Assembly: GCA_014323545.1 (NCBI GenBank)
Contig: CP058647.1
Span: forward strand, 2,272,001 to 2,336,000
Source: Hyphobacterium sp. CCMP332
Lineage (GTDB): Bacteria > Bacteroidota > Bacteroidia > Cytophagales > CCMP332
Length of the DNA stretch: 64,000 nt
Reading direction: 5' to 3'
Made by a program: the position numbers and the translations under genes. Within the stretch, counting starts at the first letter, position 1. Each line of letters begins with the position of its first letter. Below are positions 6,793 to 16,288 of the stretch, in pieces. The notes under the pieces were generated by a model. It saw only the letters and a list, made by a program, of their open reading frames with translations, did not search any database and was not told where the DNA came from.

Positions 6793-7818
6793 GTGTATAA
6801 ATCCATCCTTCAACCCATTCTTTTCCTGATCGATGCTGAAAAAGCGCATCACCTTACGACCGGACTTTTGAAGGCCCTATTGAAAATCCCGGGAGCAAAA
6901 AGTGTTTCAAAATCGGTTTTCTCATTTAGTGATCAAGGACTTGAAAAGGAAGTATTCGGTTTAAAATTTAAAAATCCCATAGGATTAGCGGCCGGTTTTG
7001 ACAAAAACGCTGAATTCATTCATGAACTCTCCACTTTTGGATTCGGATTTATTGAGATCGGCACGGTGACTCCTCTGGCCCAACCTGGTAATCCTAAGCC
7101 ACGACTTTTTCGATTAAAAAAAGATTTTGCACTAATTAACCGGCTTGGATTTAATAATCTTGGTATGGAGGAAGCCATTCGGCGATTAAAAAACAGGCCT
7201 AAAGACCTGATTATTGGTGGTAACATTGGGAAAAACAAGTCAACCCCAAACGAAGAAGCTTATCGCGATTACGAGATTTGTCTGGAAGGCCTATATCCTT
7301 ATGTTGATTATTTCGTTGTAAATGTCAGTTCACCGAATACACCGGATCTGAGAGCTCTGCAGGAAAAGGAGCCATTGCTCAACCTATTATCAAGACTTAA
7401 AACAAGGATGGCCGAAAAAATTAAAGAAAAACCCATTCTTCTGAAAATAGCCCCGGATTTAAATTCAGATCAAATTAATGATATAGTAGATATTGTTCTT
7501 GAAACCGGTATTTCCGGAATGATAGTTAGCAATACCACCATAAGTAGAGATGGTTTGAAAAGCGATAAAAATTTAATTCAGGAAAAGGGAGGTTTAAGCG
7601 GAAAACCATTGAGTGAGAAATCAACCGAAATCATTAAAGAAATAAAAAATAAATTACCCGATTTACCGCTAATTGGCGTTGGTGGTATATCTGATTATGA
7701 ATCAGCAAAAGCAAAACTAGATGCAGGAGCAGATCTGGTTCAAATGTATACTGGCTTTGTTTATGAAGGGCCGGCGATTGTAAAAAGAATTAACAAAGCA
7801 ATACTTAAAGAGAAATAG
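6793..7818 (+). CDS. pyrD: Dihydroorotate dehydrogenase, quinone-dependent (class 2)
   Basis: This inner-membrane-associated flavoenzyme oxidises dihydroorotate to orotate in pyrimidine synthesis and passes electrons to quinone. At 341 residues it has the N-terminal hydrophobic helices of class 2 enzymes (about residues 1-30). FMN and substrate motifs include [11 protein letters not shown], the catalytic-loop Ser in [24 protein letters not shown] and [11 protein letters not shown]. The start is GTG at 6793. pyrF, another gene of the pathway, lies separately at 44420-45226. Confidence 0.95.
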   Translation: MYKSILQPILFLIDAEKAHHLTTGLLKALLKIPGAKSVSKSVFSFSDQGLEKEVFGLKFKNPIGLAAGFDKNAEFIHELSTFGFGFIEIGTVTPLAQPGNPKPRLFRLKKDFALINRLGFNNLGMEEAIRRLKNRPKDLIIGGNIGKNKSTPNEEAYRDYEICLEGLYPYVDYFVVNVSSPNTPDLRALQEKEPLLNLLSRLKTRMAEKIKEKPILLKIAPDLNSDQINDIVDIVLETGISGMIVSNTTISRDGLKSDKNLIQEKGGLSGKPLSEKSTEIIKEIKNKLPDLPLIGVGGISDYESAKAKLDAGADLVQMYTGFVYEGPAIVKRINKAILKEK

Positions 7819-7819
7819 A

Positions 7820-7827
7820 TATTTTTG
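7820..7827 (+). promoter_or_regulatory. TAnnTTTG promoter element upstream of ftsK
   Basis: TATTTTTG spans the pyrD stop codon and lies 47 bp before the ftsK ATG. It fits the Bacteroidota -7 consensus, but the -33 TTG is not clear. Confidence 0.3.
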
Positions 7828-7874
7828 CTTTTAGGGATTGCCACTAAATTCAATAAATTTGATTTTTCCCAAAT

Positions 7875-10310
7875 ATGGCGAGAAACAGCGCAAATCAAAA
7901 TACTTATAAGACCAAAAAGGTAAAATCAGGAAGCAGAAAAACCATCCGCCTGAATTTTCTTCACGATAAGAGATTTCACCTGGCTGTGGGTTTTTTTCTA
8001 ATGGCCCTGTCCATTTTTCTTTTCATTAGTTTTCTTTCCTATTTATTTACGGGAAAATACGACCAGTCGGTAATTGGAGCCATTGGCTCTGAAGATTCAA
8101 GGGAATTGGGTCTTGAGAGTAAAAACTGGCTTGGACTCTTGGGCGCATGGACCTCGCACTTGTTTATTTTCAAGTGGTTTGGCATTGCAGCATTTTTTAT
8201 TCCCCCGCTCACCTTTTTTTCGGGTCTCGAAATTTTGACTAAAAAACCAATTTTTAGCCTCTGGCGATTTTCTCAGCTTTCAGTATTCGCATTGATCTGG
8301 ATAAGCCTGATGTTAGGATATATGGTTTACCAGTCCGAAAATCTGCAGGAATTACAATACATCTGTGGTGGCATAGGATTTGAATTTGCTATCGTTCTGC
8401 ACAGCCTTATCGGATGGGGCACAATAATTTTCCTCCTTTTAAGTCTGGCCATATTTATCGTCTTCTTTTTAGACATCAATAACATTTTCAGTTTTAAAAC
8501 CGCATTTACCAATCAAGAGGAAGAAAATACAGAGAATGAAAATGAAACCGGAATCGGTGATAACCCATTTGAATCCGCAAACACCGAAGATGTAGAAAAA
8601 GCATTTGACTTATACGAAGATTACAAAGGGGAAGATGCTGAACAAGAGGAATTTGAAGAAAACTATAAAGATAATGAGGCCCCCAATACTGAATTAGTAA
8701 TAGAAGAGGCCCCCAGGGAAGAAAAGATTGAAAGAGTAGAGGAGGATCACGAGCTCGAGGTAGAGGAGAAGAAAGAAGAAAAACACATTTCCGAACTTGA
8801 GCATTATGATCCTAAACTCGACCTTTCGGATTATAAATACCCTTCGGTCAATTTATTAAAAGACTATGAAGACACCGGAGGAAAAGTAACCAAAGAAGAG
8901 CTCGAAGCCAACAAAGATAATATCGTTGCTACTTTATTAAATTTCAAAATCGGAATATCCAGCATTAAAGCTACCATCGGCCCAACGGTTACACTTTATG
9001 AAATTGTACCGGAGGCGGGAATAAAAATCTCAAAGATCAAAAGTCTGGAAGATGATATAGCCTTGAACCTCGCCGCTCTTGGAATTCGAATCATTGCACC
9101 GATTCCCGGAAAAGGAACGATTGGTATTGAGGTGCCGAATAAAAACAGGGAATTGGTTTCTATGAAATCGGTTGTCACTACAGAAAAATTTCAGGATTTT
9201 GATAAAGAACTTCCGGTGATTTTGGGGAAAACCATTTCCAATGAACTGTACATTTCGGATTTAACCAAAATGCCTCACCTTCTGATGGCGGGTGCAACAG
9301 GCCAGGGAAAATCGGTTGGTTTAAATGTCATACTGACATCGTTGCTGTATAAAAAACACCCTTCGCAGTTAAAATTCGTATTGGTCGATCCCAAGAAAGT
9401 GGAACTGACACTTTTCAATAAAATAGAGAAGCATTTTTTAGCCAAACTTCCGGACAGCGAAGAGGCGATCATAACCGATACCAAAAAAGTAATAAATACC
9501 CTGAATTCGCTGTGTATTGAAATGGATACCAGGTATGAAATGCTCAAGGATGCAGGTTGTAGAAATATTAAGGAATACAATAAAAAATTCACCTCACGCC
9601 GATTAAATCCCGAAAACGGCCATAGATATCTACCTTATATCGTTTTGATTATTGATGAGTTGGCAGATTTGATGATGACCGCAGGAAAAGAAGTGGAAAC
9701 GCCCATTGCACGTTTGGCCCAATTGGCCAGGGCTATTGGAATTCATTTGGTAGTTGCCACTCAGCGGCCTTCAGTTAATGTCATTACAGGAATTATTAAG
9801 GCCAATTTCCCAGCAAGGATTTCTTTTAAAGTGACTTCAAAAGTGGATTCAAGGACAATTCTCGATGCAGGAGGTGCCGATCAGTTGGTTGGAATGGGAG
9901 ATTTTCTATTCTCACAGGGTTCTGAAACAGTTCGTTTACAATGTCCTTTTGTCGATACCGATGAGGTGGATAAACTCTGCGATTTCATAAGCGATCAGAG
10001 AGGCTATGAAAGCGCTTTCAAATTACCGGAGTACATTAGCGAAGATGATGAGAAAATCGGTGATTTTGACATTAAAGACAGAGACAGCATGTTTGAAGAA
10101 GCAGCGCGCTTAGTGGTATTGCACCAACAGGGCAGTACGTCTTTAATACAAAGAAAGTTGAGCCTAGGCTATAATAGAGCGGGAAGAATTATTGACCAAT
10201 TGGAAGCAGTCGGAATTGTTGGCGGATTTGAAGGTAGCAAGGCACGTCAGGTATTAATTCCTGATGAACATAGTTTGGAACAGTATTTGAGTGAATTGAT
10301 AAAAGACTAA
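7875..10310 (+). CDS. ftsK: DNA translocase FtsK/SpoIIIE family
   Basis: This septal DNA pump segregates chromosome termini and activates XerCD. The 811-residue protein has four membrane spans (about residues 35-210), a very acidic Glu-rich linker (about 215-310), and an FtsK motor domain with Walker A GATGQGKS, Walker B in LIIDELADLMM and the ATQRPSVNVITG segment. A C-terminal winged-helix gamma domain (about residues 740-805) ends the protein. A LolA-like gene follows after 5 bp, an arrangement common in Bacteroidota. Its partner recombinase gene xerD is nearby at 5860-6759. Confidence 0.95.
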   Translation: MARNSANQNTYKTKKVKSGSRKTIRLNFLHDKRFHLAVGFFLMALSIFLFISFLSYLFTGKYDQSVIGAIGSEDSRELGLESKNWLGLLGAWTSHLFIFKWFGIAAFFIPPLTFFSGLEILTKKPIFSLWRFSQLSVFALIWISLMLGYMVYQSENLQELQYICGGIGFEFAIVLHSLIGWGTIIFLLLSLAIFIVFFLDINNIFSFKTAFTNQEEENTENENETGIGDNPFESANTEDVEKAFDLYEDYKGEDAEQEEFEENYKDNEAPNTELVIEEAPREEKIERVEEDHELEVEEKKEEKHISELEHYDPKLDLSDYKYPSVNLLKDYEDTGGKVTKEELEANKDNIVATLLNFKIGISSIKATIGPTVTLYEIVPEAGIKISKIKSLEDDIALNLAALGIRIIAPIPGKGTIGIEVPNKNRELVSMKSVVTTEKFQDFDKELPVILGKTISNELYISDLTKMPHLLMAGATGQGKSVGLNVILTSLLYKKHPSQLKFVLVDPKKVELTLFNKIEKHFLAKLPDSEEAIITDTKKVINTLNSLCIEMDTRYEMLKDAGCRNIKEYNKKFTSRRLNPENGHRYLPYIVLIIDELADLMMTAGKEVETPIARLAQLARAIGIHLVVATQRPSVNVITGIIKANFPARISFKVTSKVDSRTILDAGGADQLVGMGDFLFSQGSETVRLQCPFVDTDEVDKLCDFISDQRGYESAFKLPEYISEDDEKIGDFDIKDRDSMFEEAARLVVLHQQGSTSLIQRKLSLGYNRAGRIIDQLEAVGIVGGFEGSKARQVLIPDEHSLEQYLSELIKD

Positions 10311-10315
10311 AACAC

Positions 10316-10960
10316 ATGAAAAGATTAATTGTAGCATGCGCGATAATGGGAATGGCAATTGCCTCACATGGGCAATACGATAAAAAAGCCAAGGAATATC
10401 TTGATAAGGTGAGTGAAAAGTTTCAAAAAATAAACGCTTTTAAGGCCAGCTTTACCTATAGCATGGAAAGTCCCGCCAACGATGTCAGCGATTCGTTTTC
10501 AGGGGAAATTATGGTTAAAGGTGATGATAAAATCAAACTGGACCTCAGGGATCAGATTATATTTATTGATGGCACCACTCAATGGAATTATCTGCCCGAA
10601 GATAAAGAGGTGAATATCGTGGAATACGATGCCGAGGAAATGGAATTTTCCCCGGATAAAATTTATAATCTCTATAAGACCGGTTATAAATACATTTATA
10701 TAGAGCCAATAACCGAAAAAGGCAAGACTTACCACGTGATTGACCTTGTTCCGGAAGACAGAAACAAATCCTTTTTTAAGATTAAGCTGTTTATCGAAGA
10801 CAAAACAAGCAATATAGCGAGCTGGAGGATTTATGAAAAAAGCGGGAACAAGTATCAGTATAAGATCACCTCTTTTGAGGAAAATGTTAAGCTGAGCGAC
10901 TCTGAGTTTAAATTCGATAAAACGAAATACAAAGGGGTAGAGGAAATCGATTTAAGATAG
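10316..10960 (+). CDS. LolA-like outer-membrane lipoprotein carrier
   Basis: This 214-residue periplasmic protein has a signal peptide ending near SHGQ. It fits the LolA family, which shuttles lipoproteins from LolCDE to the outer membrane: early FKASFTYSM strand, GEIMVKGDDK, DGTTQWNYLPEDKEV and a half-barrel of repeated beta strands. It starts 5 bp after ftsK and ends just before a terminator at 10985, so it is co-transcribed with ftsK. The lolD ATPase gene lies elsewhere in this window at 18643-19299. Confidence 0.85.
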   Translation: MKRLIVACAIMGMAIASHGQYDKKAKEYLDKVSEKFQKINAFKASFTYSMESPANDVSDSFSGEIMVKGDDKIKLDLRDQIIFIDGTTQWNYLPEDKEVNIVEYDAEEMEFSPDKIYNLYKTGYKYIYIEPITEKGKTYHVIDLVPEDRNKSFFKIKLFIEDKTSNIASWRIYEKSGNKYQYKITSFEENVKLSDSEFKFDKTKYKGVEEIDLR

Positions 10961-10984
10961 GCTTTGATTTTATAAAATAGAATA

Positions 10985-11013
10985 GGCAGGATTTACAAAA
11001 TTCTGCCTTTTTT
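10985..11013 (+). terminator. Rho-independent terminator after the ftsK-lolA operon
   Basis: GGCAGGA pairs with TTCTGCC across a ten-base loop and is followed directly by a T run. It sits between the LolA-like stop and the first possible start of the App1-like gene, and argues that translation of that gene may begin at the second ATG (11041). Confidence 0.65.
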
Positions 11014-11958
11014 ATGAATGACTTAACCTCAATCACTGAAATGAATTACCTCTGGCAAGTTCAGGCATTACAATTGGATTCGAAAATGCTCATTCGAGGA
11101 ACCGTTTTAAAAGGATCAGGAAAAGGCTATCGATATCCAAAAAGCATTCTCGGAAATTTATTGAGTGTGCTGGGGACTTATCGCAAAAAAACCGTAAAGA
11201 AAAAGCGGATAGATATTTATTACAATGGGAAGCTTAGTTCTGCCAAGACAGACAAAAAAGGGCATTTTGAAGCACTCATTGATTACAATGAAGGAGATTT
11301 AAAATTTTCAATTGGAGAAGAAGAATTACTAATACCACAGGAATATCCGGTAATTTTCAAAAGCGGTAATTCTGACCTGAATGTCATTTCCGACATCGAT
11401 GATACGGTTTTGGTATCACATGCCACGTCAATTTTAAAACGAGTTTACACACTACTTTTTCTCAGGCCAAAAAAAAGAAAGTCAATTATTTTCACCTATG
11501 AACTCTTGAATTTTACAAATTCCCTGGGAATGAGGACTATTTATCTATCGAAAAGTGAAAGTAATTTATTCGGTCTGATTTCTTCTTTTATCAATTACAG
11601 CGAATTGCCAAAAGGCATTCTCATTTTAACACCCTTTTTGAAATTTAAGAATCTACTTAAACCAGGGAAAGGCAAATTGTATAAGGAAAAAAACCTTGAG
11701 AAAATCCTTGAGAATAGCGGTGATAGAAAATTTATTCTGATCGGAGATGATTCACAAAATGACATGCGCGCCTATACCCATATTTGCACTAAATTCCCAA
11801 AACGAATTTTGCTGGTTTACATAAGACAAACCTCTTTAAAGCGTGATAAGAGCCAGGATGAACAATGGGAAAAGCTACTTGACTGTGGCGTAAAGGGTAT
11901 TTACTTTAATGACTCAGATGAGTTTGAAAGTGCTGAAATTTCTGATTTAGTACAATGA
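11014..11958 (+). CDS. App1-type phosphatidate phosphatase domain protein (DUF2183)
   Basis: This 314-residue protein has a C-terminal HAD-like phosphatase domain of the App1/DUF2183 family. The nucleophile motif SDIDDTVLVS lies near residue 127, and LIGDDSQNDMRAY is the C-terminal metal-binding motif. Eukaryotic App1 dephosphorylates phosphatidate to diacylglycerol; substrate use here is inferred. The N-terminal half is beta-rich. The first ATG at 11014 touches the terminator T run, so the ATG at 11041 is a plausible alternative. It overlaps the next gene in an ATGA junction. Confidence 0.85.
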   Translation: MNDLTSITEMNYLWQVQALQLDSKMLIRGTVLKGSGKGYRYPKSILGNLLSVLGTYRKKTVKKKRIDIYYNGKLSSAKTDKKGHFEALIDYNEGDLKFSIGEEELLIPQEYPVIFKSGNSDLNVISDIDDTVLVSHATSILKRVYTLLFLRPKKRKSIIFTYELLNFTNSLGMRTIYLSKSESNLFGLISSFINYSELPKGILILTPFLKFKNLLKPGKGKLYKEKNLEKILENSGDRKFILIGDDSQNDMRAYTHICTKFPKRILLVYIRQTSLKRDKSQDEQWEKLLDCGVKGIYFNDSDEFESAEISDLVQ

Positions 11959-12836
11959 ATTATCTAATAGTAATAAATCCTGTTTCAGGAGATGTGGACA
12001 AGAGCGAATTTGTATCTGAAGCAAAGGATTTACTCGAGAGAAATGGACATCGAGCGGAGGTTTTTAAAACAACAGGTAAAAGGGACCAGGTTGAACTGGA
12101 AAAAAAGATTTCAGAACTCAGTCCCGATAGAATAATTGCAGGAGGAGGAGATGGCACCATTTTGCTATGTGCTCTTGCAGTAATAGATGAAAATATACCT
12201 ATAGGAATTGTGCCTTTGGGCTCAGCCAATGGAATGGCGGCAGAATTAAAGATTAATTCAGAACCCATTGAAGCTTTAAAGGAAATTATGATGTCCTCCC
12301 GTTGGATAGATATTGATATATTGAAAGTCAATGAGAAACATTATTCAATACATATTGGCGACGTAGGGACCAATGCAGAAATCGTTCATAAATTTGAAAA
12401 AGGAAAGGAACGCGGGATGGTTTCGTATGCTAAATTCTTTATTGAGGAATTGAGAAACTCAAAACCTTTTAAGGTTGCAATTACAACAGAAAATAATAGA
12501 ATAGAAGAAAATGTCATAATGTTGGCCATTTGTAATGGCAGAACCTATGGTACTGGAATTCCCATAAATGTTCAGGGAAAGCCGAATGATGGAGTATTTG
12601 AATTGGTAATTATTAAGGAAGTAAATTTTAATGCACTGATTAAAGCCGGTTTGTCCAAAATTGATGAAAGGTTTTTTGGGGATGAAGCAATTGAAGTCTT
12701 CAGTGCAGAAAAAGCTGAAATTAAACTTGGAATGAAAAAAAATTTACAGCTTGATGGAGAGGTTATTGGTGAGGTTAGTGATTTGAAAATAGAGATTATT
12801 CCATCCGCTATTAAGCTAGTAGTCAACAAAGAATAG
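11955..12836 (+). CDS. Diacylglycerol kinase family lipid kinase (DagK/YegS-like)
   Basis: This 293-residue protein has the catalytic core of the DAGK/sphingosine kinase family: NPVSG near the N terminus, GGGDGT for ATP binding (about residues 62-67) and PLGSANGMA. The C-terminal half carries the expected GDVGTNAEI and DGEVIGE strands. Members phosphorylate lipid hydroxyls such as diacylglycerol. Its coupling by ATGA to a putative phosphatidate phosphatase suggests opposing or substrate-channelled reactions on the same lipid pool, though lipid specificity is not visible. Confidence 0.88.
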   Translation: MNYLIVINPVSGDVDKSEFVSEAKDLLERNGHRAEVFKTTGKRDQVELEKKISELSPDRIIAGGGDGTILLCALAVIDENIPIGIVPLGSANGMAAELKINSEPIEALKEIMMSSRWIDIDILKVNEKHYSIHIGDVGTNAEIVHKFEKGKERGMVSYAKFFIEELRNSKPFKVAITTENNRIEENVIMLAICNGRTYGTGIPINVQGKPNDGVFELVIIKEVNFNALIKAGLSKIDERFFGDEAIEVFSAEKAEIKLGMKKNLQLDGEVIGEVSDLKIEIIPSAIKLVVNKE

Positions 12837-12894
12837 ACAAAAAACATCCCTTCTGAAATTTCGAAATTAAATAATAATATCGTATTATGGTAGA

Positions 12895-13236
12895 GTGAAA
12901 AGTCAAAAGCAATTTATTACTGTTGTTGCAGTCCTAATCTTAAGCTCAATATTCCTTTCGGAAGTGAGTCTCATGCTTTTTGATCAACCTCTCGAAGAAA
13001 CTTATGAAGAGCGTGAAGAGAAACGTGATACATTTGAAAAAGAGGAGGATTTAAATAATTCCAGAAAAATCAATGATAATTATGTCCGGGATTATATTTC
13101 AAACGAAGAATTTTCAAAATTAAACTCCAATAAAGGAGTCAGCATTATTCTGGATGAGAGCGCAAATTCCGGATATTCGAAATGCACAGTACCCCTATTC
13201 ATAAATTACTGTTGTCTCAAAGTTAACTTCTGTTAA
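12895..13236 (+). CDS. Small membrane-anchored or exported protein, unknown function
   Basis: I do not recognise this 113-residue protein. It starts at GTG, has one N-terminal hydrophobic segment (residues 8-30), then a highly charged Glu/Lys/Arg stretch (about 33-60) likely to be helical, and a Cys-containing C terminus (CTVPLFINYCC). The start is uncertain because no in-frame ATG lies nearby. It is between the lipid kinase and the SulP transporter on the same strand, and could be co-transcribed with the latter, but a weak GCCC/GGGC hairpin near 13275-13290 lies between them. Confidence 0.5.
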   Translation: MKSQKQFITVVAVLILSSIFLSEVSLMLFDQPLEETYEEREEKRDTFEKEEDLNNSRKINDNYVRDYISNEEFSKLNSNKGVSIILDESANSGYSKCTVPLFINYCCLKVNFC

Positions 13237-13315
13237 TTAGTTTTTGTATTGATGACTTGCTCATCTCCTTTTTGGCCCTAATCGGGCTTATTTCAAACAA
13301 AAATTAATAACAGAA

Positions 13316-15025
13316 ATGAAGTTCTCTTTAAATGAAATCTTTGCTAATGTGCAAAGAGATGCCCTGGCCGGTACGGTTACGGGTATTATGGCTGTTCCAC
13401 TTACTGTTGGAATTTGCCTTATGTCCGATTATCCTATTATGACAGGATTATATACAGTGATTTTTGCGGGCATTGTAAGTTTTGTAAGCTATTTATTCAA
13501 ACCTGGTAATTATACAGGCATGCCAGGTGTAGCTGCCGGTCTGGCGCCCGCCTTGGCATTGGGTGTGAGTACATTTGGCTATGAAAACATGCCATTTGTT
13601 ATTTTTGTAACAGCTGCTTTTCAGGCTTTGGTTTGGAAGTACAGGTTGGAAAGATATATTCTTAGGATTGTTCCTCATTATTTGGTAGAAGGCCTTTTAG
13701 CTGGAGTTGGGCTAAAAATTGCTTTAAAATTCGTTCCGTTTTTATATGATATAGAACATGAGACAAATACATGGTTGAACTTTGAACGTGAAGCCGTTAT
13801 CCTTTTAAGTTTAGTGTCATTTATCTCCTTCGTTTTTCTGTTTAAATACTACCAAAAGAAAATGCCTGCAATGCCCTATATAGTAATAATGTTGACGAGT
13901 ATTGCATTGAGTTTTATCATGCCTTTACCAAGAATTTCAATTGATGTAATTCCATTCAATCTCGCTTTGCCTATTCCACATTTAGATGGAATGAATGGAT
14001 CTCAAACAGCAATTATGATGCTTGAAATGCTGGGCTTTGCCTTAATGCTAGGCACAATCGATATTATTGAACAGGTAATGAGCAATGTGGCTATTGAGAA
14101 AATGGATCCCCATAAGCGCAAAACTGATTCAAATAACAGTCTTTTTGCAATTTGGATTGCCAATATGGGTGCAACTTTTTTTGGAGGCATGACCAATCTT
14201 GACGGATTGGCCAAAAGTACTACCAATACTGTAGCCGGGGCTGTTACCAAGCTTTCAAATCTTTTTACAGCAGGAGTTTTACTAATAGTAGTTTTGTTTC
14301 CTCAAATATTAGAGCACATGCCTGAATATGCTTTGGGAATAATAATGGTTTACTCAGGTTGGAAAATGATAGCCAATATAGCACATGTCCGTTCTGAAGG
14401 AAGATATGCTCTCATTATGGCCGGAATTTGCGGCTTAATGGTTTTTGAGTTTGGAATCTTCGAAGGTCTTCTTTTAATACTATTAGCACATACAATAGTA
14501 CAATACATCTTTATTAGAAGGACAGGAAAACCAACTCAGTATGCAATCAATACCTTTTTAAATACATTCAAATTGGATGAGCAAAATAGTGCACTTGAAA
14601 GGGAGGATATGATTTCTGAGCCTTTGCTTCCAATTCACGATAAATGGGTTCGAGCAATAAATAGTCATGATATTGAAGCTTTAATGAAATTATATTCGAA
14701 TGATATCATAATGATTCCCGCTTTTTCTACCAATATCCGACGCAATAAGATTCAGGTAAGGAATTTATACAAAGACCTCTTTGAGAAAGATGATCTTGAA
14801 ATTATTCCGATTAGTTCTTCTATGCAAAAGGTAAATGGATTGAAAGTTGACTCCGGTTTATATCGAATAAAATGGAAGTCACAGGGATTTGAAGAAGATA
14901 ACATTCTGAGATTCTCGATGGTTATTAAAGACAATACAATTCATGTACATCATGCTAGTCTGGAACCAAGTAATGATCAATCACTTGCTCATCCCGAAGC
15001 TTTTGATTTAGATTATATAGATTGA
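13316..15025 (+). CDS. SulP family anion transporter with C-terminal NTF2-like domain
   Basis: The N-terminal 400 or so residues of this 569-residue protein are a SulP/SLC26 transporter: DALAGTVTGIMAVPL, PVLAL-like glycine-rich helices and about a dozen spans. The usual cytoplasmic STAS domain is not recognisable. Instead residues 435-545 read as an NTF2/SnoaL-like domain, with HDKWVRAINSHDIEALMKLYS as its first helix and MIPAFS following. The anion may be sulfate, bicarbonate or another, and is not determined. It is followed by a hairpin shared with the convergent PagL-like gene. Confidence 0.85.
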   Translation: MKFSLNEIFANVQRDALAGTVTGIMAVPLTVGICLMSDYPIMTGLYTVIFAGIVSFVSYLFKPGNYTGMPGVAAGLAPALALGVSTFGYENMPFVIFVTAAFQALVWKYRLERYILRIVPHYLVEGLLAGVGLKIALKFVPFLYDIEHETNTWLNFEREAVILLSLVSFISFVFLFKYYQKKMPAMPYIVIMLTSIALSFIMPLPRISIDVIPFNLALPIPHLDGMNGSQTAIMMLEMLGFALMLGTIDIIEQVMSNVAIEKMDPHKRKTDSNNSLFAIWIANMGATFFGGMTNLDGLAKSTTNTVAGAVTKLSNLFTAGVLLIVVLFPQILEHMPEYALGIIMVYSGWKMIANIAHVRSEGRYALIMAGICGLMVFEFGIFEGLLLILLAHTIVQYIFIRRTGKPTQYAINTFLNTFKLDEQNSALEREDMISEPLLPIHDKWVRAINSHDIEALMKLYSNDIIMIPAFSTNIRRNKIQVRNLYKDLFEKDDLEIIPISSSMQKVNGLKVDSGLYRIKWKSQGFEEDNILRFSMVIKDNTIHVHHASLEPSNDQSLAHPEAFDLDYID

Positions 15026-15036
15026 CAATTCCTATT

Positions 15037-15063
15037 GGTGGAAGGCCCTATTTGCTTTCCACC
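15037..15063. terminator. Hairpin between convergent SulP and PagL-like genes
   Basis: GGTGGAA pairs with TTCCACC, extended inward by a G:T and a G:C pair, with a loop around CCCTATTTG and AT-rich sequence on both sides. It fits a bidirectional terminator in the 39-bp gap between the two stop codons. Confidence 0.5.
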
Positions 15064-15064
15064 C

Positions 15065-16174
15065 TTAAAATTTTAATCCAAGCCTGACATCCATAATCTC
15101 TGCCACTTCCAAATGTGTTTTCATACTAAAACCGAGATTCAGGTATTTACCCAACTGATAAAACAAAGCGTAGCGCTGATAAAAAAGCGAAGGAGTATTC
15201 GGATAATCCTTGTATGCATAAAGGCCCAATTGTTGTGAAAACATAAATCGACCGAGGAGAAAACCGTGTCCTGCCATTAGGTTAAAAGTACGATGATCAA
15301 AATCTTCCCCCCATCTTTGGTTTCTTAATTTCCAGGATTCATCAGAAATATATTCGAAGCCAAAAAGTAATGCATTAAGTTTGGAAATAGGTTTTATTAC
15401 TCCGGCTTCAAGGCCATAAACAGGTCGCTGAACATCGCTCATACTACTGTCAAATGCCTCAACCGTTTTTAGTGAAGCAATCAATCGGGCATAATATTTT
15501 AGTTCTCTGTTGAATTCGCTGACTTTTTGATATTTTGTTAAATCGGAGCTCACAGGATTTAAAACATAGTCCAGCCCAAGCATAGCTGTAGGGAAATTCA
15601 TTCCCAAATTTGGCTGTTTCATACCACCATTAGAAATATGATTATAAAAGAGCCCACCATTTAAAATTAGATTGGGTTTAAGATTGTAATTTGCATGCAA
15701 ACTTACATTTAGCATATAGCTCAATGCTGAACTGTAAAAGAGGTTTACCGGATTGGTATTTTCATCATAGGGTTTATTCAAATATGATAATGCCATTGAA
15801 GCTCGATATGAAAAATTCAATCGGTTATTTACATTGAAATAGGGTTCAAGAAAAAAAGCAAGGTTATAAGATTGACCAAGCTGATCTCTGTTTCCATAAT
15901 CGAAATACATAAAGCTAAAACCGGTTCGCGCATAGCAATTACATGAACGCCATGATTTTTCGGAAATATTAAATCGGCTAATTTCAATTTGCAAACCTCG
16001 TGGTGTACTGCTGGCAATTTGCCTAAGCGTATCGCGATGGGGAATTATAATGCCACTAAAATGGAATTTGACGCCAATGTATACTGGTCTGGAGCTTTCA
16101 TTAGAATTTTGAGAACTGACATTTAAGGAACTGCCAATCAAAACTATAAATAAAACTATTCGCAATAAAAGCAT
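15065..16174 (-). CDS. PagL-like lipid A deacylase / acyloxyacyl hydrolase family outer-membrane protein
   Basis: This 369-residue protein has a signal peptide ending near VSSQN and a string of amphipathic strands, ending in Phe as outer-membrane barrels do (DVRLGLKF). The NHISNGG motif matches the catalytic His-x-Ser region of PagL, which removes the 3-O acyl chain of lipid A. It is longer than proteobacterial PagL (about 170 residues), as Bacteroidota members of the family are. Its neighbour encodes an LpxH-like enzyme, so both may concern lipid A, but they have separate terminators. Confidence 0.75.
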   Translation of the reverse strand: MLLLRIVLFIVLIGSSLNVSSQNSNESSRPVYIGVKFHFSGIIIPHRDTLRQIASSTPRGLQIEISRFNISEKSWRSCNCYARTGFSFMYFDYGNRDQLGQSYNLAFFLEPYFNVNNRLNFSYRASMALSYLNKPYDENTNPVNLFYSSALSYMLNVSLHANYNLKPNLILNGGLFYNHISNGGMKQPNLGMNFPTAMLGLDYVLNPVSSDLTKYQKVSEFNRELKYYARLIASLKTVEAFDSSMSDVQRPVYGLEAGVIKPISKLNALLFGFEYISDESWKLRNQRWGEDFDHRTFNLMAGHGFLLGRFMFSQQLGLYAYKDYPNTPSLFYQRYALFYQLGKYLNLGFSMKTHLEVAEIMDVRLGLKF

Positions 16175-16221
16175 ATAGAATCAGGCTTCATTCATAATTA
16201 TTTATATGGAATAAGGTAATT

Positions 16222-16257
16222 AAAATAAAAAATCCCCCGATAACAACCAGAGGATTT
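16222..16257 (-). terminator. Terminator after the LpxH-like gene
   Basis: On the minus strand AAATCC (16257-16252) pairs with GGATTT (16235-16230), followed by a T-rich tract. It lies between the LpxH-like stop and the PagL-like start and separates the two transcripts. Confidence 0.45.
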
Positions 16258-16288
16258 CCATTTTACCAATAATTAAAATTTTGAATGA

